A stretch of DNA of 51,527 nucleotides from IMG/VR virus record IMGVR_UViG_3300024433_000608, positions 1 through 51,527 of that record. One strand, given 5' to 3'. The notes below the pieces were generated by a model. It saw nothing but the letters and a program-made list of their open reading frames with translations, ran no database searches and had not been told where the DNA came from. Both the position numbers and the translations under genes were made by a program. The number at the start of each line of letters is the position of its first letter. Position 1 is the stretch's first letter. Positions 7,945-18,969 of this stretch are shown here, piece by piece. The DNA comes from a virus.

Positions 7945-10900
7945 TGCCTACACAACAACATATTAATACATATGGTGGATTAAATCAAGACACTGCTTTT
8001 GATAGTATACAACCTAATATGTATATAGATGCTTTAGATGTAAGAATAAGCACTTCTGATGGAGAATCTAATGGAGCTATTACTAACATTGAAGGAAACT
8101 CTGAATCTTTTTCTATAGACCAGACAGGAGCTTCAGGAACTAAAGAAATAATAGGCCATTGTGTTTTAAGAAATTACATTATACTTTTTTGTGCAGATGA
8201 TACCGGTACAAATGGTTGGATATATTATATATCATATGATGAAAAAAGTAGAGAAATAAATACTCCAATAGTAGTTCCTAATGTTGCAGGAGATCCAGTA
8301 TTAGTTTATTTCAATGCGGGGCTTAACTTTAAAAAAGCAAATCCTATAGAAGCAGTAGGACGTTTTGAAAATAATGCTACTCAAAGAATTTATTGGACAG
8401 ACTATACAGAGTTTATGAGGTCTTTAGACATAGCAAGTGTTATTAATGCAGGAAGTGCTGCTACGCCTATAACTACTCCTTTAGGAAGTATAGATATATT
8501 TCCTGACGTAGATTATACTCAACCACTTACCACTAACATAACTTCGGGAGGCCAATTACTAACAGGTTCCTATCAATTTGCTTATAGACTAATTACAGAG
8601 GACGGAAAACAAACTTTAATATCTCCTCCTGGAAATTTAAATCATTTAGTTTTAGACCCTGATACTACAGCAGTTACTCCTTTATATATGGGAGACCCTC
8701 AAAGTACTAACACTTTTAAAAGTATAGAAATAACAATAGCTACTAGTGCTTATAATACTATTTTTAAAAAAATAGAACTTATTGCTTTATTCTATGAAAC
8801 TCTTTCAGGTACTCCAGAAATTACTTCAGTAGAAACAATTAATTTAGATAGTAGTGGAACTACTAAATTTATTTATACTGGAGCAGAAAACACTATTACT
8901 ACAATTACTACTACAGAATTTGCTATTAAAGTATATCCTTTCAAAACAGTAAAGACAATGGTTCCTAAAGATAATTCTTTAGTAGTAGCTAATATTAAAT
9001 CAAGTAGCTTTGATGTAAAAGATTTATTAGGACCAGGAGAAACATTAGATCTTAAAACTTATAGATATAATAATGCATTAACTCCTATAATACCTCCAGG
9101 GCCTCCTGGAAGTGAAAATGTTGAATTTAATTTACAATATAATTTAGACAGACATTGGGAAGGAATATGGCACGAAAGTGAGCAGTATAAATATCAATCT
9201 AATGGTACTACTTTAGGAGGACAAGCTGATGGAGGTACTCCAAATCTAAAATATAAGTTTACAATTAATCGTCAAATTATTGATGACTATAATGGAGAAG
9301 AACTTGTAAAAGAAGCTGGATATGCTAGTTTAAATAACGGTAATCCTGAAACTATTAATTTAAATGATGGTTATAGTCATATTAATAAAAGTTTTACTTC
9401 ACACGCATCTCCATATAAAAGCGGGTTAGTAAGAGGATACAAACGAGGAGAAACATATCGTTTTGGTATAGTATTTTATAATAAAAAAGGAGAAGCTTCT
9501 TTTGTAGAATATATAGGAGATATTAAATTTCCTGATATATCTGATGTAGATGACAGTACTACTGTTGTAGCTAATCAAGAAGGAGGAGCTGTTAATTTAG
9601 ATTATTTTCCAGTAGCAGTAGATGGAGATACTTCAGATACTAGCACTTTATTTCATAATACTTATGGATGTGATTTAGGAATAGAAATGACTTTAGATTT
9701 TACTTCTTGTCCTATTTTATTATCTCAAATAGAGTCTTATCAAATAGTAAGAGTTCCTAGAACTAATAACGATAAACGTAGAGTACAATCTGGTATAGTA
9801 AAAAGTTTTACTGATTTTCCTATAGATGCACCAGTTGCCACTGACGGTTATGATTTTCAAGTATCTGGAAATAATAATGTACTTCATATGTCAATAACTA
9901 GTAATGGAGTTGAAAATTGTGGTTGGGATACTTTGAATAATATTTATAATGAAAATAGACAAGCCGTTACTCCAGGAACAGCTGGTGATTATGCTGTAAT
10001 GGGAAATTTTTTACAATTTTATTCTCCAGAAATTTCTTATGATTTTAATAAGTCTACAGCTTCAGGAGATTTAGGATTATTAATTACAGGAGTATATGAT
10101 AACTTTCCTATAGGAGGGGGAACTAATAGTTATGAAACAAGAGTTTCTATAACCAGTACTCCTTTAGGGGATGAATTAGGAGAAGAAATTACAAAATCTT
10201 TTTTTAAACCTAAACAAACTTCTCCTATTGCTAAAACTTCTTTAGGAGTATATAATGGAGGAGCAGGTCCTACTAATTATCCAGTATCTTATAGAGGAAT
10301 AGAATATTTTAAATTTGTAGATAGTCAAGTATTTACTACAGCAGAACGAATTGATGCAGGCATTACTACTGGTCAAGAAGCAATAGCTTTAAAAACATAT
10401 GGACCTTTAGTAGATACTACAAATTCTCCTAATGTTAAATATTTAAGAAATGTAGTAGTAAATTTAGACGCTCCTCTTCCTTTTATTATTACTCCTCCAG
10501 CCATCTATCCACCTGCTGCACCTGGAACTCGTTTAAATAATCCTGGAAATGTAAATGGAACTCGTTTAAGTAGAGGAACTTCAGGATTAATAACAGCTAT
10601 AACCAATATTAAAAATGATCCTTATACAGGAGCAGCTCCTAGTAAATACAGCACAACAACTACTTTTGATGTAAAAGGTTCTACAGCTATAGTTCCTAAT
10701 AGAATTGGTTATGTATATCCTCAAACTCCAGATCCTGCCCCAGGACTAAATGCTTTTTTAAGACAAAGCCCTGTAGTAGATTTAATATCATTTAAAAGAG
10801 AAATTTATGGAGGATATTCTCAATCAGCTTTAGAAAATAATATTTTCTTTCCTTGTTCTCCTGTTATAGATAAAGCACAATTAAATCCTAAAGTTTTTGG

Positions 10901-12584
10901 AGGAGATACTTTTATAAGTATGTTTAATTTACAGGATATAAGTATTTTATTAGATAGTACTCCATTTAGTGATGCTGCTACTGATATGAAATTTAAATCA
11001 CAAAATGCTTCTACAAAAACACTTCCTGTAGAAACACAAGTAAATACTGATTTAGCATATGGAGCAACTTATAAAACAAACAGTGAGCAATATTGGGTAG
11101 TAGGAGGGATAACAGAAATAAGAGGATATTTAAGACAAGAAGAACAAAATTTAAGTAATGTCGGAGGAAGTACTACTAATGCTAAAATATTAAATGCTTA
11201 TAAAGATGCTTACAATCCTGTATATTCTATAGAAACTAATTCTTCGGGAATAGGATTTTTTGTAAAGCCTGATACTATTGCTAGTGGAACTAAAACAGTT
11301 ACTGATGATATTAGAGGATATCTTTCTGATGTAAAAATAAATGGAGAGTTTCTTGACTCTTGGACAATCTTTCGTTCTAATAATTATTACGATGTCGAAG
11401 CAGACCACGGTCCTATTAATAAAATAGTAAACTGGAAAGATGAAGTATACTTCTTTCAAGATAATGGTGTAGGAGCTTATAGCATTAATCCTAGAGCTGT
11501 TACTACAACTACTGATGGTATACCTACAGAATTAGGTTCAGGACAAGGATTCGCACACCACCAATACCTTAGCACAGAAAATGGTTCTATACACCAATGG
11601 GGAGTAAAAACTACTGATACAGGTATTTATTATTACGATGCTACTCACAGTAAAATATTTAGAGTAGGAGAAGGCAATAATCCTTTATCAGAAATAAAAG
11701 GAATGCATTCATTTTTAAATACAATAAATGGTGATGTGCTTCTTAGAAAAGAAAATGGAGGAGATAATCCTATCTTAGGCAAAGGAATTACAATGGCCAG
11801 AGACATGATAAACGATGAAGTGCTCTTTAGTTTTCATGGTAGGTATACTTTAAGATTAGTTGATAATAGAGTCTTTACTTATTATCCTGGAGAATATGTT
11901 TATTATATTGCAGGTCCTGATACTTTTTATTTTCAAGTTAATACTGAATTTACTACTACTACAAATCTTGTAAATAATATAGCATTAGTATCAACTAATT
12001 GTACACAAATAACAAACCTAGAGTTTATCGCACAATTAACTACAAGAAATAATACTACTTTAGTATTCGATGAACTATCACAATCATTTTCTTCATTATA
12101 CTCTGCTGTCCCTTCAACATACTTAGAGAATGGTAATATATTATTATCTCCTAATCCTAGTTCTAAAGCAAATGTCTTTATACATAATAAAGGAAACTTT
12201 GGAGAATTTTATGGAACAGTTTCAGAATCATATGTTAAGTTAGTCATTAATCCAAATGCAGATATAAATAAAATATTGAGATTCTTAGAATTTAATTCTA
12301 CAGTTAGAGATAAAGGTAAAGCAATTGATAGAACTAAAACTATTACTGCTTTTAGAGTACAGACTCAATATCAAGATACTAACAAAGTTGCTTACTCAGC
12401 AGCCAATGTAAAACGTAGATTTGATAAGTGGAGATTAAAGATTCCTAGAGATCAATTATCTACTTCTAAGAGAGGACGTTTGAGAAGTACTTTTTTTACC
12501 TTAACTTTATACTATGATAATACGTATAACAAAGAATTAATTCTTAACAGAATAATGTCTCACTACGATATACAGGTTTACTAA
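7944..12584 (+). CDS. Tail muzzle / stabilization protein of crAss-like phages
   Basis: A 1,546-residue protein. The N-terminus, with YGGLNQDTAFDSIQPNMYID and an NIEGN motif shortly after, is the hallmark opening of the crAss-like tail stabilization protein family (distantly P22 gp10-like), called muzzle (gp44) in the crAss001 structure. The body is almost entirely beta-rich with many Thr/Asn repeats, as expected for a beta-propeller-like tail tip. The last 120 residues are more basic (KRRFDKWRLKIPRD). The gene is locked between the adaptor (TAATG) and cargo 1 (TAATG). It should form the distal end of the short tail and gate release of DNA and cargo. Family assignment is confident; fold details are inferred. 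Confidence 0.85.
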   Translation: MPTQQHINTYGGLNQDTAFDSIQPNMYIDALDVRISTSDGESNGAITNIEGNSESFSIDQTGASGTKEIIGHCVLRNYIILFCADDTGTNGWIYYISYDEKSREINTPIVVPNVAGDPVLVYFNAGLNFKKANPIEAVGRFENNATQRIYWTDYTEFMRSLDIASVINAGSAATPITTPLGSIDIFPDVDYTQPLTTNITSGGQLLTGSYQFAYRLITEDGKQTLISPPGNLNHLVLDPDTTAVTPLYMGDPQSTNTFKSIEITIATSAYNTIFKKIELIALFYETLSGTPEITSVETINLDSSGTTKFIYTGAENTITTITTTEFAIKVYPFKTVKTMVPKDNSLVVANIKSSSFDVKDLLGPGETLDLKTYRYNNALTPIIPPGPPGSENVEFNLQYNLDRHWEGIWHESEQYKYQSNGTTLGGQADGGTPNLKYKFTINRQIIDDYNGEELVKEAGYASLNNGNPETINLNDGYSHINKSFTSHASPYKSGLVRGYKRGETYRFGIVFYNKKGEASFVEYIGDIKFPDISDVDDSTTVVANQEGGAVNLDYFPVAVDGDTSDTSTLFHNTYGCDLGIEMTLDFTSCPILLSQIESYQIVRVPRTNNDKRRVQSGIVKSFTDFPIDAPVATDGYDFQVSGNNNVLHMSITSNGVENCGWDTLNNIYNENRQAVTPGTAGDYAVMGNFLQFYSPEISYDFNKSTASGDLGLLITGVYDNFPIGGGTNSYETRVSITSTPLGDELGEEITKSFFKPKQTSPIAKTSLGVYNGGAGPTNYPVSYRGIEYFKFVDSQVFTTAERIDAGITTGQEAIALKTYGPLVDTTNSPNVKYLRNVVVNLDAPLPFIITPPAIYPPAAPGTRLNNPGNVNGTRLSRGTSGLITAITNIKNDPYTGAAPSKYSTTTTFDVKGSTAIVPNRIGYVYPQTPDPAPGLNAFLRQSPVVDLISFKREIYGGYSQSALENNIFFPCSPVIDKAQLNPKVFGGDTFISMFNLQDISILLDSTPFSDAATDMKFKSQNASTKTLPVETQVNTDLAYGATYKTNSEQYWVVGGITEIRGYLRQEEQNLSNVGGSTTNAKILNAYKDAYNPVYSIETNSSGIGFFVKPDTIASGTKTVTDDIRGYLSDVKINGEFLDSWTIFRSNNYYDVEADHGPINKIVNWKDEVYFFQDNGVGAYSINPRAVTTTTDGIPTELGSGQGFAHHQYLSTENGSIHQWGVKTTDTGIYYYDATHSKIFRVGEGNNPLSEIKGMHSFLNTINGDVLLRKENGGDNPILGKGITMARDMINDEVLFSFHGRYTLRLVDNRVFTYYPGEYVYYIAGPDTFYFQVNTEFTTTTNLVNNIALVSTNCTQITNLEFIAQLTTRNNTTLVFDELSQSFSSLYSAVPSTYLENGNILLSPNPSSKANVFIHNKGNFGEFYGTVSESYVKLVINPNADINKILRFLEFNSTVRDKGKAIDRTKTITAFRVQTQYQDTNKVAYSAANVKRRFDKWRLKIPRDQLSTSKRGRLRSTFFTLTLYYDNTYNKELILNRIMSHYDIQVY

Positions 12585-15500
12585 TGGCAAAGAATTTTAA
12601 ATCAAATAAAGCATATAAGTCTTGGTTAGCATATGGCCATGCTTCTGGTGAATTTGCAAAAACTCCTGGTAATCAGAAAGTTAGTATTAAAGGTAATCCT
12701 AAAAAAGTAAAACATGCGCACGGAGGACCTAAATATCCATCAGCTCCTTATTATCCTTACAAAGGAAGTACTCTTCGAGTAAACAAAAGCTACGATAAGA
12801 ATCATGTACAGCCTAGTGTATTTAATCACGGAGGCCCTCACATAGACCCTACTGCTTTAGAAGCTGCTAATGCTAATATAAATACTGCTAATACTAGTGC
12901 TAATAATTATTTTAGCAATCCTGATAATTTTGCTGCAACTCAAAAAATGCTTAATGAATATGCTAATGTTGGGAATTATAATCCTACAACTTATTCTGGA
13001 GGATTTACTAATACAGGTAACACAGTATATGGAGGATATAATTCTCCTGTTAATCAAACTAATACTTTAACAGGAGGTGAGTTTTATAATAATGAGAAAA
13101 TAACTGATTTGCCTATAGTATCTTATAATGATTTTACTGACAAAAAAGGGCAACATTTTTATGTACCTAACTATGGAATAAAAACTCCAACAGCTCCTAT
13201 AGATAGAAACCTAGCCACAGAAACTGCTCAAAGACCAGTAATGCAAAATGTTCCTTTAAAAACAAATAAGAGAAAAAGTAAAATAGGAGGAGTTAATAAT
13301 AAATACATGAAAAATGTTGGTACTAAACATTTTCAAACTCAAGCATTAGATGAACAAGGTAATCCTATGATGGAAGATTATTCTATATTTAAACAAGGAG
13401 ATAAAATAATTAATGAGCGTACTTATAATACTGCTTTAAGAAATCAACAAGCAGAGCAAACAAAGTATGAATCAGATTTATTAAAAACTCAAGAATTAAT
13501 TAATCAATATAAAACTTATGGAGGCTCTATAAAAAAGAAATATCCAAATGGAGGAAATGATAAAACAGTTCCTTCATGGATTAATAAGAGTATTACTAGT
13601 CGTCCAAATTATGTAGAAAAACTTCCTACACAAGAAGAATTAGATAAAATAAAATATACTAAAGATTATACTCCTACATTTAAACAACAAGTTTTAATAG
13701 ATAAAGGGCTTCTAAGTTATAAAGATGCTTATAAAGGAGAGGGAGAAAAAACTAAAGCTGCTTGGAATAAATATTCAGACCCTCTTAATAGAGAGCAGAT
13801 AAACAAACTTTATTCAAAAGAAGATGCAATAAAGCTTGGCTTAAGAAGAGAAGGCATAGAAAATTTAGATGCTAGTACAATGAATACTCTACAAAAGCTT
13901 AGTCCTTTACCTAATAATATGAATGAATTAATAGGTGCAGAAATTATAGGAGATGCTAGACTAAATAATGAGTCTTTAAACAATGAAGAAAAAATATTAT
14001 TATATAACAATATACAGAATGCTATAAAAAGAACAGGAAATCCTGAAAGAGGTGGTATAGAATATGCTGATTACGGTAATCAAGGATATGGTAGTCCTGA
14101 ACAATTTGAAGACTGGTTTGTTAACAATAATATTGGACCACAAAATCTTAAAAGTAATTTAATAAATACTGCACTTAGTGCTTTTAATCCAGTACCTGGT
14201 TCAACAGTTAAAGCACTATATGCTACAGCAAAAGATATTGCAACTCCTTTAACAAATAGTTACACAAATCCTGGATTTAATTTAGCATCTACAATAGGAC
14301 GAGGAAAATATTGGCAAGATGAAAAAGATCCTGGTACATATTATTATACAGATCGTTATGATTGGGGAAAAGGAGCTGGAGGAAATAAAGGAAATAGTTT
14401 CTTTCAAAAAGGATTAGATTACCTAAGAGATACAGAATCGTCAAATACTAAAAATACAGAAGTGGATAAAAGAAAAATACAGTTTAAATTAACTAAAGCA
14501 GAGATTGATAAGTTAATTGCAGAAAGAGATGCTTCAGCACAAGCTATGGGAGGCTATATGAAATACGCAGATGGGGGAACAATCTTACCTCCTAATGAAA
14601 TGCCTAACGTAAACAGTCTCAGTGTTCCTCCTTTATCCGAACAAATAATAGGATTATCTCCTGAAGCTATAGGAGATGTTCCTCCTATTAATCCTTCTCC
14701 TGCTACTGCTAAAGTAGGCGCTTCTAGTATTCCAAATGATTTTGCTTTTCCTGGAAAATTTTATAATGCAGAAAATTTAACAAAGTGGAGAGAGCAAATG
14801 ACAAAAGATTTTACTAATCCTACTACTAAAAGAAAATATACAGAAATAGACCCTGCTGTAAGTGATAGTTTACAGACTTTATTTTCTAATACAGGATATA
14901 AAGAAGACTCTAATATTTTTAAAGATAAAGAGGGTAAAAAATTCGATAATCCTTACGCTAAAGTTGCTTGGAGTGCTGCTACTACTAGTAATGCTGTGAT
15001 GAATCTTTTTAATCAAGATAAAGAAGGTATAAAAAAACTAGGATTTAGACCTGCAATAAGTCATTCTAATTATATAACAGATGCTTTATTAGCATCTAAG
15101 GATTCAGATTATAAATATAATTTATATAATGCTGAACCAATATCTAATACTGAATTAGGAGTAGGAGATATATTATTTAGAGGAAGAAATACTACTAAAG
15201 ATTGGACATTTGAAGATTTTCAAAATAATGCAGAAAAAAATAAAGATTCAACAAAAAAAGGAAAATATAAAGGATACGAGAGTCATTCTGATATTATAAC
15301 TGACAAAGGAGAAGATGATAAGGGCAATTATTATTTAATAACAGGTGGTAATTTAGGCAATACTTTTAAAAATAAAAAAGTATATTATAATCCTGAAACA
15401 GGAAAATTAAAAAATTCAAATTATAAAGGAGTAATGCGTTTAAGAGAAGAAGCTAGACCACAAGAACTTGCTCCTATGCAAAATATACCTATGCAAAATA

Positions 15501-18500
15501 TACCTACAGAAAACATGAGAGGAGATATACTAAATCCTATGGAAATTTCTAGAAATAGTCTTGCATCTATATTACCAAATAATCAATTTAACATGGGAGG
15601 ATATATGAAATATGCTAATGGAGCAGAATTAGAAACAGACCCTCCATTTACTAAAGAACAATTTCAAACAGCTATGGGCAGTGCTGATATGTCGTTAGGA
15701 GTAAAGCCTCTTAATAGATCAGAACAATATCAGTATTATACAGGAAAACCTTATAAAGGAGATAGAACTTCTTTTGATAGAGGAATGACAGCATTAGCAA
15801 CAACTGGTATAGGAGCAGGTATAGGAGCAGGAAGAACACTCTTAGATTATAAAAATAATATTAGACCAGCAGCCCGAAAACAATATGATGAGTATATTGC
15901 AGATATGAATGCAATGGGAAGTAGTTGGGCAGATCCTAATAAGCAAATGTCTTTTGATGAATATTTAGATTTTTATGAAAGTGGTGATTTAGGTTGGAAA
16001 AAGGAGAAAATACTACAAGTAGGAGCAGGAGCACTAGCAGGAAGTATTCCTGGATTTTTATCTAATTTTCTTGTAAATAGAGGATTAGATGCAGTAAGAA
16101 TGAACAAAAATAGAAAACATAGAGAAGCTTTAGAAAATGCAAAAGCTTTGGGCGAACCAACAAATAAAGAAATACTGGAATTTAGAAATCAACAAAAACA
16201 TGGAGGGTACATGCAGTATGCTAATGGAGGCCAATTTGATACAGGTGGACAAATGGGAGAGTTTTCAGGTGTACCTGTTACTGAGTTTAATAATGGAGGC
16301 TCTCACGAAGCTAATCCTTTAGGAGGAATCCCACAAGGTCCTGGTGCATTAGTAGAAGAAGGAGAGTTAAAATTAGACCTTCCTAGTGGAGAACAGTTTA
16401 TAGTGTCTCCTAAAATAATGTATAAGAAGAATGATAAAGAAGTAGCTGCTATTGCTCAAGAATTAGGAATCAGTGAAAAAGAATTTAAAAAATTTGCAGG
16501 CAAAAATATGGTAAGTGTATTTAAATCACTTACTAGAAAGAATAGTTTTAATGGAGAAAAAAGAGAAGGAGATACTATTCAAGAAAATTCTATAGAAGCT
16601 GATATAATGCCTTTCGTTGAATTACATACTTTTCTTACTGAAAGAAAGAACGCTGAAGAGGCTGCTAAAAAAGAACAAGCTTTTGCTCAAGACATGGATA
16701 TGATGATGCAAGAGCATCCTGAATACATGCAAGCAATGATGGCTCAACAACAACAGCAACAAGGTCCTTCACCAGAAGAACAAGCTATGATGGAGCAACA
16801 AATGATGCAACAACAAGGTGGAGCTCCACAAGGAATGCCTCCAATGATGGGAACTTATGGCGGAATGTTAGAATATAAGAATGGTGGTTTATGGGCAAAC
16901 ATACATGCTAAACGTGCTAGAATAAAAGCAGGTTCAGGAGAAAAAATGAGAAAGCCTGGTAGTAAAGGAGCGCCTACTGCTCAAGCTTTAAAAAATTCTC
17001 AAACTTATGGCGGAAAAATGAATCCTGATAAAAGTGTAATACATTTTAATAATGGTGGATATAGTTATTCTGATTATCTAGCCCCACAACAAGCAATGCC
17101 TGTACAAGGTGTAGCTGCTAGTGGTTATGGACAAGGAGGAATGATGCCTAAACAATATAAATATGGTGCAGGATTAGGAATAGCTTCTGATGTATTAGGA
17201 GGAGCTGCAAGTGTTGTAGGAAATATACCTGGTATTGGTACAGCATTAGGAGCAGGTCTCGGAACTCTTGCAGGAACTGCTGGTTATCTTTCTGATAATG
17301 CAGCTGCTTCAGAAGATGGAAAAGTAAGTGATATTGATCCCGCACAACTTGCTTTAAAAGCTGGAATGGGAGCTGGTGCAGGTGCTTTAGGATTTGCAGG
17401 GGCAACTGCTGTAAATCTAGGAGGAGCAGCAGTAGACCAATTTACTGATTCAAAAGAAGATGAAAAAAATGCAAAAACTGCTTTAATCTTACAAGACCCT
17501 ACCCATCCTGAACATGAAAAAGCTAAAGCTAGAGAATTAGAAAAACAAAAAGCATTAAAAGGTACTGGTGCTATAGGCGCAGGAATCGGATTAGCATCAA
17601 ACATTATAGGAGGTAAAGTTGATGCTAAAAATGCAGCAGGAGTAGCTGATGCTGACTTTTTAGAAAGTGGCGCTAATTTAGCAGATTGGGCTCCTGAGAA
17701 TACTACAACAGCTATAGACGCAACAACAGGTTTAGCATCTTCTATGGCTCCGCCACAAATGGCTCAAGGTGGTTATATGGAATATATGCATGGTGGTGCT
17801 ATAAAATATCCAACTGGCGGTTCAGTAGATGTAAAAGGATTATTTAATTCTATTGAAGCAATGAAAAACCCAAATTGGGAAAGTATAAAAAATAATCTTA
17901 AACAGATGAATCCTAATATAGGCGAAGATGAATTAAATATTATGACTACTAAATTTATATCTAATCCTGAATTAATGAATAGTTATCCGTTTGCTTCTCA
18001 AGAACTTATTGATAATTCTCCTAATTCCAATATTAATTTAGAAGATTTACCAAAAGGAGATGTAGAAAAGCAAGATAGTGTTTTAAATCTTCAAAGTAAT
18101 CCTTTTGGTTCTTCTAATCCAAAAGATTCTAAATCAGAAATGACTTTGATGGATGATGAAAATCCTACTTTATCTCAAAAAGTTATAGATAAAATACAAA
18201 ATATAGAAGATTTTGATTCTGATGCTGCAGAAGAAGCAGAATTAGATGCTCAGACTGAAGCAGAAATGTTTGCAAATGCTCCTAAAGTAACAAGAAAGCC
18301 TGATTTAACATATAAAAATCCAGATACTTTAAAATATAACACTAGAGAAACTAACTATCTTAAACCTACATTTTTAGAAAATGTATTAGCAGCATCTCCT
18401 GGAATAGCTAATATAGGTATGGGATTAAGTAAAGCTGATAAATTAAAGTTAGATAGAGTAGATCCGATATCAGCTAAATACATAAATTTAGATGAATCTA

Positions 18501-18937
18501 GAAAAGCTAATGAAAGACTATTAGCTGCTCAACAAGCTGCGACTAAAAATGTAGCAGGTAATGCTGGAGGTGGTAATTATTTAGCTAATATGCAGGCTAC
18601 CTATTTAAAATACCTACAGGGTATGTCAGGTATAGACCAACAAGAACAAAATGCAAATGCTCAAATAGGCAATCAAACTGCTGCGCAAAATGCTCGAATT
18701 GCTGCTCAAAATTCCCAAATAGGATTTAGAGAACAAGACTATGATGCTAGAACTAAAGCTGCTAAACAAAATATGATAGGAACAGGTATAGGACAAATAG
18801 CTGATGTATATCAAGGTAATCGACAAAATAAATTCTTAGCAGAAAATTATTTTCCATTAGTTGCTCCTAATTATTCTGACTATTATAAATATGAAACTAA
18901 AGCAGGAGCAAAAAGAAGAGCAAAGAAAAATAGTTAA
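12584..18937 (+). CDS. Cargo protein 1 with DUF2272-like domain and Gly-Gly/aromatic repeats
   Basis: A 2,117-residue protein in the place of crAss001 gp45, a protein packaged in the capsid and released with the DNA. Visible parts: (1) short motifs of the type GGYMKYANGG near residues 656, 1004, 1206, 1425 and 1728; (2) residues about 765-955 resemble DUF2272, a CHAP/NlpC-like fold, with W796-S-A, H827 in SHSNYI, H901-S-D and GGN923; (3) a SHEANPLGG/LVEEGELKL segment near 1237; (4) a Gln/Met-rich low-complexity stretch near 1390-1420; (5) a Gly/Ala-rich hydrophobic region about 1525-1660 suited to membrane insertion; (6) a helical C-terminus with AASPGIANIGMG and Gln/Ala-rich coils. The DUF2272-like part may cut peptidoglycan during entry, but Ser stands where CHAP enzymes have Cys. 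Start ATG overlaps the muzzle stop. Confidence 0.8.
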   Translation: MAKNFKSNKAYKSWLAYGHASGEFAKTPGNQKVSIKGNPKKVKHAHGGPKYPSAPYYPYKGSTLRVNKSYDKNHVQPSVFNHGGPHIDPTALEAANANINTANTSANNYFSNPDNFAATQKMLNEYANVGNYNPTTYSGGFTNTGNTVYGGYNSPVNQTNTLTGGEFYNNEKITDLPIVSYNDFTDKKGQHFYVPNYGIKTPTAPIDRNLATETAQRPVMQNVPLKTNKRKSKIGGVNNKYMKNVGTKHFQTQALDEQGNPMMEDYSIFKQGDKIINERTYNTALRNQQAEQTKYESDLLKTQELINQYKTYGGSIKKKYPNGGNDKTVPSWINKSITSRPNYVEKLPTQEELDKIKYTKDYTPTFKQQVLIDKGLLSYKDAYKGEGEKTKAAWNKYSDPLNREQINKLYSKEDAIKLGLRREGIENLDASTMNTLQKLSPLPNNMNELIGAEIIGDARLNNESLNNEEKILLYNNIQNAIKRTGNPERGGIEYADYGNQGYGSPEQFEDWFVNNNIGPQNLKSNLINTALSAFNPVPGSTVKALYATAKDIATPLTNSYTNPGFNLASTIGRGKYWQDEKDPGTYYYTDRYDWGKGAGGNKGNSFFQKGLDYLRDTESSNTKNTEVDKRKIQFKLTKAEIDKLIAERDASAQAMGGYMKYADGGTILPPNEMPNVNSLSVPPLSEQIIGLSPEAIGDVPPINPSPATAKVGASSIPNDFAFPGKFYNAENLTKWREQMTKDFTNPTTKRKYTEIDPAVSDSLQTLFSNTGYKEDSNIFKDKEGKKFDNPYAKVAWSAATTSNAVMNLFNQDKEGIKKLGFRPAISHSNYITDALLASKDSDYKYNLYNAEPISNTELGVGDILFRGRNTTKDWTFEDFQNNAEKNKDSTKKGKYKGYESHSDIITDKGEDDKGNYYLITGGNLGNTFKNKKVYYNPETGKLKNSNYKGVMRLREEARPQELAPMQNIPMQNIPTENMRGDILNPMEISRNSLASILPNNQFNMGGYMKYANGAELETDPPFTKEQFQTAMGSADMSLGVKPLNRSEQYQYYTGKPYKGDRTSFDRGMTALATTGIGAGIGAGRTLLDYKNNIRPAARKQYDEYIADMNAMGSSWADPNKQMSFDEYLDFYESGDLGWKKEKILQVGAGALAGSIPGFLSNFLVNRGLDAVRMNKNRKHREALENAKALGEPTNKEILEFRNQQKHGGYMQYANGGQFDTGGQMGEFSGVPVTEFNNGGSHEANPLGGIPQGPGALVEEGELKLDLPSGEQFIVSPKIMYKKNDKEVAAIAQELGISEKEFKKFAGKNMVSVFKSLTRKNSFNGEKREGDTIQENSIEADIMPFVELHTFLTERKNAEEAAKKEQAFAQDMDMMMQEHPEYMQAMMAQQQQQQGPSPEEQAMMEQQMMQQQGGAPQGMPPMMGTYGGMLEYKNGGLWANIHAKRARIKAGSGEKMRKPGSKGAPTAQALKNSQTYGGKMNPDKSVIHFNNGGYSYSDYLAPQQAMPVQGVAASGYGQGGMMPKQYKYGAGLGIASDVLGGAASVVGNIPGIGTALGAGLGTLAGTAGYLSDNAAASEDGKVSDIDPAQLALKAGMGAGAGALGFAGATAVNLGGAAVDQFTDSKEDEKNAKTALILQDPTHPEHEKAKARELEKQKALKGTGAIGAGIGLASNIIGGKVDAKNAAGVADADFLESGANLADWAPENTTTAIDATTGLASSMAPPQMAQGGYMEYMHGGAIKYPTGGSVDVKGLFNSIEAMKNPNWESIKNNLKQMNPNIGEDELNIMTTKFISNPELMNSYPFASQELIDNSPNSNINLEDLPKGDVEKQDSVLNLQSNPFGSSNPKDSKSEMTLMDDENPTLSQKVIDKIQNIEDFDSDAAEEAELDAQTEAEMFANAPKVTRKPDLTYKNPDTLKYNTRETNYLKPTFLENVLAASPGIANIGMGLSKADKLKLDRVDPISAKYINLDESRKANERLLAAQQAATKNVAGNAGGGNYLANMQATYLKYLQGMSGIDQQEQNANAQIGNQTAAQNARIAAQNSQIGFREQDYDARTKAAKQNMIGTGIGQIADVYQGNRQNKFLAENYFPLVAPNYSDYYKYETKAGAKRRAKKNS

Positions 18938-18947
18938 ATTGCATAAA
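18934..18947 (+). promoter_or_regulatory. Conserved TTAA(n)TTGCATAAA motif before cargo 2
   Basis: TTAAATTGCATAAA overlaps the stop of cargo 1 and lies 22 bases before ATG 18970. It matches the TTAACTTTGCATAAA found before the RNA polymerase gene except for one missing base and thus deviates from the TAnnTTTG consensus. It may be a weaker promoter or a phage-specific control site. The leader after it is almost pure A/T (ATAATTAAAATTAAA). Confidence 0.3.
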
Positions 18948-18969
18948 AAATTATATAATTAAAATTAAA

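Noticed and set aside
16740-16860. CAA-repeat microsatellite as a phase-variation site
   Set aside because: The run is an imperfect Gln/Met-rich protein segment with mixed codons and codon-length units, so slippage would not shift the frame.
17148-17604. Minus-strand ORFs inside cargo 1 and the polymerase gene
   Set aside because: They are reverse-strand shadows of long coding frames, with low-complexity Leu/Gln- or Ala/Pro/Ser-rich composition and no motifs.
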